Positions 49,071 to 56,336 of a DNA stretch of 64,000 nt are shown piece by piece; positions within the stretch are counted from its first letter, which is position 1; the number at the start of each line of letters is the position of its first letter. This DNA is from Thauera butanivorans NBRC 103042 (GTDB lineage Bacteria > Pseudomonadota > Gammaproteobacteria > Burkholderiales > Rhodocyclaceae): NCBI RefSeq assembly GCF_001591165.1, contig NZ_BCUG01000016.1:62001-126000 (forward strand), written 5' to 3'. The notes under the pieces are model-generated. The model was given only the letters and a program-made list of their open reading frames with translations, had not been told where the DNA came from and did no database searches. The translations under genes were made by a program, and so were the position numbers.

Positions 49071-49139
49071 GCGCCACCGGCGCGGACCGCGCGATCCATC
49101 ATGCCGCCCGCTGCGCCCGAGCCGCGGTGCAGGCCGTGC

Positions 49140-51896
49140 TCACACCATCGCCAGGAAATCCTGCCACTCCTCGATCGGCAGGGGCTTGCCGAACAGGTAG
49201 CCCTGGAAGAGTTCGCAGCCGCGCAGGCGCAGGAACTCGCGCTGGATCGGCGTCTCGACGCCTTCGGCAACCACTTCCAGGCTCAGGGCGTGGCTCATCG
49301 ACAGGATGGCGATCACGATGGCCTCGCTGCCTTCGTCCTCTGCCATGTCGTGGATGAAGGAGCGGTCGATCTTCAACTGGGCGAAGGGCAGGCGCTTGAG
49401 GTAGGACAGCGAGGAATAGCCGGTGCCGAAGTCGTCCAGCGCGAACTGGATGCCGAGTTTGCGCAGCTGGTTCATGCGGGTGACGCTCTGGTCGAGATCG
49501 TCGAGAATCGCGCTCTCGGTCAATTCGAGCTTCAGCCGGGACGGATCGGCGCCCGCGCGCTCGATCGCGCTGCGCACGAGGCTGACGAAATCTGCCTGGC
49601 GGAACTGCCGTGCGCTGACGTTGACCGCGATCGACAGGTGGCGGGTCGCCGCCGACTGCTGCCATCGTGCGAGCTGCGCGCAGGCGGTGTCGAGCACCCA
49701 CTGTCCGATCTGCACGATCAGCCCGGTGTCCTCGGCGAGCGGAATGAATTCGGCTGGCGAGATGGTCGTTCCGTCCGGGCCGGACCAGCGGATCAGGGCT
49801 TCGGCGCCGGCGGGCCGGCCCTGGCGATCGACCTGGGGCTGGTAGAGCAGGTGGAAACCGCCGTTGTCGAGCGCCGCGCGCAAGCCGATCTCCATGCGCG
49901 TGTGCGCATCGACCACGGCCTGCATCGCCGGGTTGAAGAAGCGGATGGCGTTGCGGCCGTCCTCCTTTGCCGAGTAGAGCGCGACTTCGGCCTGCTTCAG
50001 CAGTGTTTCGGGTGAGGAGGCGTGGCCGCGGAAGAGGCTGATGCCGACGCTCAGTGTCGCGTAGTAGGGGCCTTTCTGCGCGCCGCCCAACTGGTAGGGG
50101 ATGTCCAGTTCCTTGTGCAGCTTCTTGGCGATCAGCTCGGCACGGGCAATGGCGTCGGCCTCGCCGGCGCCGATGTTCTCGATGATGATGGCGAAGTCGT
50201 CGTCGCCGTGGCGGGCGACGGTGTCGTCCTCGCGCACGGCTGCCTGCAGCCGCTCGCTGAGCACCTTCAGCAACTGGTCGCCGCTGCTGTGGCCGAGGGA
50301 GTCGTTGAGCTTGCGGAAGCGGTCGATGTCCAGCAACAGCAGCATGCCCCAGACTTCGTTGCGGCTGCTGACGCGGATCGCCTGCTCGAGGCGGTCGCGC
50401 AGCAGGGCGCGGTTGGGCAGCCCGGTCAGCGCGTCGTAGTAGGCGAGGCGATGCAGCAGGGCTTCGGACTGCTTGCGCTGGGTGATGTCTTCCTTGACGG
50501 CGACGTAGTGCGTGATCGTGCCGTCGGCCTGCTTGATCGGCGCGATCGTGGCCAACTCGAGATAGCCTGAGCCGTCCTTGCGGGAGTTGTGGAATTCGCC
50601 GCGCCAGACTTCGCCGCGGGTCAGCGTGTCCCACAGATCCATGTAGGTTTCTTTCGGTGTTCTGCCGGTGTTCAGGATGCGCGGATTCCGGCCGATGATT
50701 TCCTCGCGGCTGTAGCCGGTGATGCGCAGGAAGGCGTCGTTGACGTATTCGATGCAGGCGTTGGTGTCGGTGATGACGACGCACTCCGGGCTTTGTTCGA
50801 TCGCCATCGACAGCCGGCGCAGTTCGGCGTCGCGCCGCTGGATTTCCGCGGCCATGTGGTCGATGCCGGCGCTGACCTCGTCCAGCTCCTCGACTTTCGC
50901 ACCGTGGCCGACACGGGTGTCCAGCTCGCCGGCGGCAATCCGTGCCACCGCGTTGCGGATGCGCGAGGTCCATACCTCGATCGACTGATAGATGTACAGG
51001 CGGGCCACCAGTGCCGACAGCAGGGCCACGGCGGCGAAGATCGCCAGGTGGATCTGGAAGCGCCGGTCGACTGCGCTGAGCGAGCGTTCGAGCGGGGAGC
51101 CGATCGCGATGAGATCGTTTGCCGAGGTGAAACCCGGGGAGGTGACGCCGTACAGCCGCCGTTTGCCGTCGGGGCCGGCCAGTTCGGCGATGCCGCCTGC
51201 CGCCGTCAGCGTGTGGCGCAGTTGAGCCAGTTCATCCGGCGCGAGGACGTGGTTCTGCCACTGCTCGGGATTGGGGTAGTGCGCCAGGACATGGCCGCGC
51301 TGGTCGACCAGGCTGGCCTCCCAGCCCGGCGGAAGCTTGAAATCTTCGATCAGGCTGTTGAGCCAGTCCAGTGACAGCGTTGCGAATACGAGGCCATTCG
51401 TCTTGCCTTCGGGGCTACTCAGCGGATAGCCGAACGTCAGTACGGGTTTGTTCGATATGCGGCCGATGTAGGACTCGCCGTGGGAGATGCCGTTTCCGTC
51501 GAGGGTGGCCTGGAACCAGGCGCGGTCGGCGATGTTGGCGGTTTTGCGTCCGGGCAGCGCGCTGCAGAAAATCTCGCCGTCCGAGCGGGCCGCGCCGATA
51601 TTCATGACGTCCTCCATCGACGCGAGCACGCGCCGGGCGATGTCTTCGCAGGCGGTGCTGTCGTTCGAGCGCAAGTCGTTCGAACGGGCCATCAACCGCA
51701 GTGCGAGGCCCACGTTCTGGTGGGCTTTGTCCGCCTCCCTGCGGGCGGCGGACAGATACTGACGGATTTCCTCGTGCGCGCGCTCGATGGTTAGCGTGCG
51801 CTGCTGGCGGTAGTCCGCCAGTGCGAACATCAGCACTGGTGCCAGGGCGAGGCCGATCGTCAGCCACAGCCGCAGGCGCAGCGAATTGCGGATCAT
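49140..51896 (-). CDS. Membrane sensor with PAS, degenerate GGDEF and intact EAL domains
   Basis: A 918-residue protein. A first membrane helix (about 9-27) is followed by a periplasmic double-Cache-like sensor (30-285), a second helix (about 288-308), a HAMP-like segment, PAS (about 365-485), GGDEF (about 490-655) and EAL (about 670-915). The GGDEF signature reads HGDDDF, so diguanylate cyclase activity is doubtful. EAL catalytic elements are present: EALIRW, NVSARQF, ELTES, DDFGTGYSS, KIDRSF and AEGVET. It therefore most likely degrades cyclic di-GMP in response to an extracellular ligand. It stands convergent to the nitrate operon. The 164 bp upstream to the nitroreductase gene may hold its promoter. 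Confidence 0.9.
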   Translation of the reverse strand: MIRNSLRLRLWLTIGLALAPVLMFALADYRQQRTLTIERAHEEIRQYLSAARREADKAHQNVGLALRLMARSNDLRSNDSTACEDIARRVLASMEDVMNIGAARSDGEIFCSALPGRKTANIADRAWFQATLDGNGISHGESYIGRISNKPVLTFGYPLSSPEGKTNGLVFATLSLDWLNSLIEDFKLPPGWEASLVDQRGHVLAHYPNPEQWQNHVLAPDELAQLRHTLTAAGGIAELAGPDGKRRLYGVTSPGFTSANDLIAIGSPLERSLSAVDRRFQIHLAIFAAVALLSALVARLYIYQSIEVWTSRIRNAVARIAAGELDTRVGHGAKVEELDEVSAGIDHMAAEIQRRDAELRRLSMAIEQSPECVVITDTNACIEYVNDAFLRITGYSREEIIGRNPRILNTGRTPKETYMDLWDTLTRGEVWRGEFHNSRKDGSGYLELATIAPIKQADGTITHYVAVKEDITQRKQSEALLHRLAYYDALTGLPNRALLRDRLEQAIRVSSRNEVWGMLLLLDIDRFRKLNDSLGHSSGDQLLKVLSERLQAAVREDDTVARHGDDDFAIIIENIGAGEADAIARAELIAKKLHKELDIPYQLGGAQKGPYYATLSVGISLFRGHASSPETLLKQAEVALYSAKEDGRNAIRFFNPAMQAVVDAHTRMEIGLRAALDNGGFHLLYQPQVDRQGRPAGAEALIRWSGPDGTTISPAEFIPLAEDTGLIVQIGQWVLDTACAQLARWQQSAATRHLSIAVNVSARQFRQADFVSLVRSAIERAGADPSRLKLELTESAILDDLDQSVTRMNQLRKLGIQFALDDFGTGYSSLSYLKRLPFAQLKIDRSFIHDMAEDEGSEAIVIAILSMSHALSLEVVAEGVETPIQREFLRLRGCELFQGYLFGKPLPIEEWQDFLAMV

Positions 51897-52060
51897 CTTG
51901 CCTCTTGGGAAACGTTGGTCGGCAGGCCGGGGGCTGGCCCGTCGCGGATGTGCGCAATATGCCCCAAAATGGGTAATCCTGTCTTGCCGGGACTACCCTG
52001 GGCTGTCGAGTGCATCACGGTCTGCGGCCACTCGCTGTGCCTGCCTCCCGCCTCGTATCC

Positions 52061-52885
52061 CTACTTGAGCTGGAAGCCGCGTGCACGCAGCGCCTCGACC
52101 AGGCGGTCGCGGCCGGACAGGGGCTGCGGGCCGGCGATGCGCTTGGCCGAATGCACGGCCCAGGTGCCGCGCACGTTCATGCGCTGCTCGTCGTAGAAGC
52201 GGGCCATCGCGGCGTTGTAGGCTTCGATGCCGCTCTCCTGCGCTGCCAGCGAGTATTTTTCGTGGTGCAGTACGACCGATTGCGGCGGCCGCGGCTTGAC
52301 TGCCGCGTAATGTGCGGGGTCGGGGTGGCCGACACACATGCCGAACACCGCGACCACGCGCTGGGGCAGCGCCAGCAGCTCCGCGACCTTCTCTGGCTGG
52401 TTGCGCATGCCGCCGATATAGACCGTGCCCAGCCCCAGCGACTCGGCCGCGGCGGCGGCATTCTGTGCCGCGAGCGCGGCATCGATGACGCCGACGAGGA
52501 ACATCTCGGTGTAGTCGAGCGCTTCAGCCGGGCGCCCGGTGGTTTCGGCGACATGGGCCAGGCGGGCGAGGTCGGCGAGCCAGACCAGCTGCAGTGGCGC
52601 GTCCCTGACGTGGGCCTGGCCGCCGGCGCATTCGGCGAGGGCAGCGCGCGTGGCCGGGTCGCGCACGGCGATGACGCTCCAGGCCTGCAGGTTGGACGAG
52701 CTGGCCGCCGACTGCGCGGCAGCAATGATGGCTGCCAGCATGTCGTCGCTGACGGGATCGGGCAGGTAGCCGCGCACCGAGCGGTGGTCGAGAAGCTGTT
52801 CGATCAGCGGGGTGCAGGCGATCTCGAGGGGGCCGCCCGCGTCGTTGCCATAGCGGGCGTGAAGGCGTTGCTGGACGAGGGACAT
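52061..52885 (-). CDS. NADPH-dependent FMN nitroreductase, NfsA-like
   Basis: A 274-residue flavoprotein of the nitroreductase superfamily, NfsA/Frp branch. Conserved features are the HRSVRGYLPDPVSDD start, SAASSSNLQAWSV, and the ESLGLGTVYIGG and FGMCVGHPD segments. It reduces nitro or quinone compounds, or free flavin, with NADPH; the true substrate is not visible. The start ATG at 52885 (MSLVQQRLH) is used because the upstream extension has no features. It is divergent from the acyl-CoA synthetase gene across 264 bp that contain a large palindrome. Confidence 0.85.
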   Translation of the reverse strand: MSLVQQRLHARYGNDAGGPLEIACTPLIEQLLDHRSVRGYLPDPVSDDMLAAIIAAAQSAASSSNLQAWSVIAVRDPATRAALAECAGGQAHVRDAPLQLVWLADLARLAHVAETTGRPAEALDYTEMFLVGVIDAALAAQNAAAAAESLGLGTVYIGGMRNQPEKVAELLALPQRVVAVFGMCVGHPDPAHYAAVKPRPPQSVVLHHEKYSLAAQESGIEAYNAAMARFYDEQRMNVRGTWAVHSAKRIAGPQPLSGRDRLVEALRARGFQLK

Positions 52886-53051
52886 CTTTACTCCGGTCGT
52901 TGTCGCAAGGCCGCAAGTATGGCGCTGCGGTTGCGCTTCGGCGAGCCGTTCGGCAAGTCCTTCGGCAGGCATCTTCGAAAGTGCGGGGCAGGGATGCCGG
53001 CCGCCGTACTCCCCGCCCTGGTGCCGGCGAGTGCTATCGTTTGATTTCAGG

Positions 53052-53083
53052 CGTTTATTACGTTAACGTCAACGTAATAAACG
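53052..53083. promoter_or_regulatory. 13-bp inverted repeat, likely operator before the acyl-CoA synthetase gene
   Basis: CGTTTATTACGTT (53052-53064) and AACGTAATAAACG (53071-53083) are perfect inverted copies separated by AACGTC. The inner part also holds ACGTTAACGT. It is strongly AT-rich for this genome and lies 67 bp before the synthetase start, where a dimeric repressor or activator (TetR-, MarR- or MerR-type) could bind. No regulator gene is adjacent. Confidence 0.7.
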
Positions 53084-53149
53084 ATAAGAGCAGGCATGCA
53101 GCAACATGCCTGTCGACAGCTTTCGACGACAACCAGGAGGAGAGGCACC

Positions 53150-54838
53150 ATGAGTGCTGCTGAATTCATCGCCGCGCGCGATTTCCTGCTGCAACACCGC
53201 AGCGACTACGCCACCGCCTACGCCGGCTTCAAGTGGCCGGAACTGACGGAGTTCAATTGGGCGCTGGATCACTTCGACGCCCTCGCGCAGGGCAACGACG
53301 ATCCGGCGCTGTGGATCGTCGAAGAGGACGGCCGCGAGTCGAAGCTGAGCTTCGCCGAGATGTCGGCGCGTTCGAACCGTGTCGCCAACTGGCTGCGCAG
53401 CCAGGGCGTCGAGCGCGGCGACCGCATCCTGATCATGCTCGGCAACGAAGTGCCGCTGTGGGAAACCATGCTGGCGGCGATCAAGCTCGGTGCGGTGGTG
53501 ATTCCCGCCACCACGCTGCTGACGCCGGACGACCTGGTCGACCGGGTGGAACGCGGCCAGGTCAGGCACGTGGTCATCGGTTCGGCCCATACCGGCAAGT
53601 TCGAGAGCCTGCCGGGCGAGTTCACCCGCATCGCCGTGGGCGGCGCGCCGGCCGGCTGGAAGGCCTTCGAGGATGCCGCCGCCGAATCCGACGCCTTCAC
53701 CCCGGAAGGCGTCACCCGCGCGGACGACCCGCTGCTGCTGTACTTCACTTCGGGCACCACCTCCAAGCCCAAGCTCGTGCTGCACACCCACCAGTCCTAC
53801 CCGGTCGGCCATCTGTCGACGATGTACTGGATCGGCCTGAAGCCCGGCGACCGCCACATGAACATCTCCTCGCCGGGCTGGGCGAAGCATGCCTGGAGCT
53901 GCTTCTTCGCACCCTGGAACGCCGGGGCCTGCGTGTTCCTGTACAACTACGGCCGCTTCGACGCCAGGGCGCTGCTCGACGTGCTGGTGAAATACGAAGT
54001 CTCCACGATGTGCGCACCGCCGACCGTGTGGCGCATGCTGATCCAGCAGGATCTCGCCGCGGTGAAGACCCGCCTGCGCGAGCTGATCGGTGCCGGCGAG
54101 CCGCTGAACCCCGAAGTCATCGAGCAGGTGAAGAAGGCCTGGGGCATCACCATCCGCGACGGCTACGGCCAGACCGAGACGACCGCGCAGATCGGCAATA
54201 CGCCCGACCAGCCGCTCAAGCCCGGCTCGATGGGCAGGCCGCTGCCCGGCTACAGGATTGCGCTGCTCGACGCCGACAGCAACCCCGTCGATGAGGGCGA
54301 GATTTCGCTGGTGACGGGTGAGCACCGCCCGACCGGGCTGATGGTCGGCTATGCGGGCGACGAGGCCAAGACCGCCGAAGTGATGCGTGACGGCCACTAC
54401 CGCACCGGCGACGTCGCCAGCATCGATGCCGATGGCTACATCACCTATGTCGGCCGTGCCGACGACGTGTTCAAGGCTTCGGACTACCGGATCAGCCCGT
54501 TCGAACTGGAAAGCGTGCTGATCGAGCACCCGGCGGTGGCCGAGGCCGCGGTGGTGCCCAGCCCCGATCCGGTGCGCCTGGCCGTGCCCAAGGCCTTCGT
54601 GATCCTGGTCGCCGGGCAGCAGCCGAGCAGGGAACTGGCCAGGGACATCTTCGCCTTCACCCGCGAACGGCTGGCACCGTACAAGCGCATCCGCCGCCTG
54701 TCCTTCGCCGACCTGCCCAAGACGATCTCGGGCAAGATCCGCCGTGTCGAGCTGCGCAAGGCCGAAGAGCTCCGCGCCCAGGAGGCGCGTGGCGAACTCG
54801 AGTTCTTCGAGGAGGACTTCCCCGAACTGAAAGGCTGA
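53150..54838 (+). CDS. AMP-forming acyl-CoA synthetase (medium-chain ACSM-like)
   Basis: A 562-residue adenylate-forming ligase that would activate a carboxylic acid to its CoA thioester. ATP-binding P-loop FTSGTTSKPK, motif DGYGQTET, hinge YRTGD and the catalytic lysine in TISGKIRR are intact. The ISSPGWAKHAWSCFFAPW region resembles the medium-chain (ACSM/MACS) branch rather than acetyl-CoA synthetase; aliphatic or aromatic acids are possible. The ATG at 53150 has a perfect AGGAGG site. The operator-like palindrome at 53052-53083 suggests it is tightly regulated. Exact substrate unknown. Confidence 0.87.
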   Translation: MSAAEFIAARDFLLQHRSDYATAYAGFKWPELTEFNWALDHFDALAQGNDDPALWIVEEDGRESKLSFAEMSARSNRVANWLRSQGVERGDRILIMLGNEVPLWETMLAAIKLGAVVIPATTLLTPDDLVDRVERGQVRHVVIGSAHTGKFESLPGEFTRIAVGGAPAGWKAFEDAAAESDAFTPEGVTRADDPLLLYFTSGTTSKPKLVLHTHQSYPVGHLSTMYWIGLKPGDRHMNISSPGWAKHAWSCFFAPWNAGACVFLYNYGRFDARALLDVLVKYEVSTMCAPPTVWRMLIQQDLAAVKTRLRELIGAGEPLNPEVIEQVKKAWGITIRDGYGQTETTAQIGNTPDQPLKPGSMGRPLPGYRIALLDADSNPVDEGEISLVTGEHRPTGLMVGYAGDEAKTAEVMRDGHYRTGDVASIDADGYITYVGRADDVFKASDYRISPFELESVLIEHPAVAEAAVVPSPDPVRLAVPKAFVILVAGQQPSRELARDIFAFTRERLAPYKRIRRLSFADLPKTISGKIRRVELRKAEELRAQEARGELEFFEEDFPELKG

Positions 54839-54881
54839 GCCTCGGGCCCCACACGGCCGGCATGCTGCTACAATGCCGGCC

Positions 54882-54982
54882 GTGGCGGGTCTCCCCGCAT
54901 TGCAGCGCGGTGAATCTGGTCAGGGCCGGAAGGCAGCAGCCACAGCCGTTTCCTGCAAGTGCCGGGGGTCGGGCTCGCCACC
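54882..54982 (+). ncRNA. ffs: Signal recognition particle 4.5S RNA
   Basis: The small bacterial SRP RNA. The conserved apical part is present: GGTGAATCTGGTCAGGGCCGGAAGGCAGCAGCC, described here by position 54908-54940, with the GGAA tetraloop and the symmetric internal loop. The ends GTGGCGGG and CTCGCCAC pair. A TACAAT -10 element lies at 54869-54874. A strong terminator follows. The ends are approximate to a few bases. Confidence 0.93.
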
Positions 54983-54992
54983 CCGAATCCGG

Positions 54993-55032
54993 AAAGCCGA
55001 GGATGCTCCGTTGCGGAGCGCCTCGGCTTTTT
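54993..55032 (+). terminator. Intrinsic terminator of ffs
   Basis: AAAGCCGAGG pairs with CCTCGGCTTT, with an inner GCTCCG-TTG-CGGAGC hairpin, and ends in TTTTT. Located 10 bp after the SRP RNA. Confidence 0.88.
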
Positions 55033-55092
55033 CACTTTCTGAACCGGGAAGCCTGCGAATTTCTCCCTGGCGCCGCCGTGAGGGCCCGGTTT

Positions 55093-56010
55093 TCAGCCGA
55101 GCAGGCCGTCCAGCAGCATCATCGTGACGAAACCGAGGATCAGCCCGCCGGTTGCGAGGGTTTCGCGGCCCCGGCGATGCGATTCCGGAATGATTTCGTG
55201 GCTGACGACGAACAGCATCGCCCCTGCTGCCATTGCCAGTCCCCATGGCAGGATCTCCGCGGAAGCGGAAACCGCCATCGAACCGGTGATCGCGGCAATC
55301 GGCTCGATCAGGCCGGACGCGGTGGCGACGACGAAGGCGAACATGCGGCTGTAGCCGGCCGTGGCGAGAGCGATGGCGACGATCAGGCCTTCGGGCACGT
55401 TCTGCAGCGAGATGCCGGTGGCGACGGCGCTGCCGCTGCCGGCCTGCAGTTCGCCGAGCCCGGATGCCACGCCGATCGCCAGGCCTTCGGGAATGTTGTG
55501 CACCGCGATCGCGAACACGAACAGCCACGCCGAGGTGCCGTTGCGCACGTCGCTGGATCCTGCCCGGGCGGGCGTGTGCGAATGGGGCAGCAGGCGGTCC
55601 ATTGCCAGCAACAGCAGGGCGCCGCTCAGGAATCCGGTTGCCACCAGCATGCCGGCGCCGGATGGCCCCCGACCTTGAGCCTGCGCCGCCTCGAATGCCG
55701 GCAGCAGCAACGAGAACAGACTGGCGGCCAGCATCACGCCGGCACCGAAACCGAGCAGCATGGCTTGCATGCCGGCGCCGATCCGGCGCAGCGTCAGCAC
55801 CGGCAGCGCCCCCAGTGCAGTGGCGCCCGCCGCCATCGCACCGCCGGACAGCGCAGCGGCGAGCGGCAGCTCGAAACCGTCGATGCCGCGCAGCGCCTGG
55901 GCCGCCAGGACGGCAAGGCCGGTGAGCGTGATCATCCAGCCGGCGAGCGCACGTGCGACGCCGGAGGGGCTGGCGGGCTGGAGGTGCAGACGGGCGACTT
56001 CGGCAACCAT
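55093..56010 (-). CDS. ZIP family divalent metal transporter
   Basis: A 305-residue inner-membrane protein with about eight hydrophobic helices. The ZIP metal-site motifs are HNIPEGLAIG in helix IV and QNVPEGLIVA in helix V, followed by HEIIPESHRR. The substrate is probably zinc, iron or manganese. A short His-containing loop (LPHSHTP) lies before helix IV. The ATG at 56010 has AAGGAA upstream and is preferred to upstream in-frame starts. A 26-codon ORF with its own good ribosome binding site precedes it on the same strand. Confidence 0.9.
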   Translation of the reverse strand: MVAEVARLHLQPASPSGVARALAGWMITLTGLAVLAAQALRGIDGFELPLAAALSGGAMAAGATALGALPVLTLRRIGAGMQAMLLGFGAGVMLAASLFSLLLPAFEAAQAQGRGPSGAGMLVATGFLSGALLLLAMDRLLPHSHTPARAGSSDVRNGTSAWLFVFAIAVHNIPEGLAIGVASGLGELQAGSGSAVATGISLQNVPEGLIVAIALATAGYSRMFAFVVATASGLIEPIAAITGSMAVSASAEILPWGLAMAAGAMLFVVSHEIIPESHRRGRETLATGGLILGFVTMMLLDGLLG

Positions 56011-56084
56011 GGATGGATTCCTTCTGATCGATGCTTCGGGTGGAAACCGCACGGCCGATCAAGTGCGGCCGGCCGTGCATGGCG

Positions 56085-56165
56085 CTAGAGCGTCTGCGCG
56101 AACTCGGCGCACACCTGGCAGAACAGTTCGAACAAGGCGCCGATGTCGGAGCGGGATGGGTTCAT
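56085..56165 (-). CDS. Possible 26-residue peptide ORF upstream of the ZIP transporter
   Basis: ATG at 56165, stop TAG at 56085. The predicted peptide begins MNPSRSDIGALFELF and continues with CQVC, then EFAQTL. A strong GGAGGAA ribosome binding site lies 8 bp upstream. It ends 75 bp before the ZIP start codon. I do not recognise it. The CxxC pair before a metal transporter is suggestive of a metal-sensing leader peptide or a small metal-binding protein, but it could be chance. Confidence 0.45.
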   Translation of the reverse strand: MNPSRSDIGALFELFCQVCAEFAQTL

Positions 56166-56216
56166 GTCCGGTTCCTCCTGGATTCCTTGGGTTCGATACA
56201 AGGATAGGTTCGGGAG

Positions 56217-56236
56217 ATTGATAGCTCAAATTGATA
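56217..56236. repeat. ATTGATA direct repeat in the ZIP-dnaX intergenic region
   Basis: Two ATTGATA heptamers (56217-56223 and 56230-56236) are 13 bp apart in a short AT-rich island, 52 bp upstream of the small ORF. They could be a regulator-binding site for the ZIP transcript. The rest of the 326-bp gap contains a T-rich tract and the dnaX -10 element. Confidence 0.4.
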
Positions 56237-56336
56237 AGAAAAATAACGTCAATTCTTTTTTGCTATCGATCGGCATTTCGGCCGCTCGCGCGATCGGCAC
56301 CGGACGGGGCCTCCCGCTCTGCTAGAATCGGGCGCC

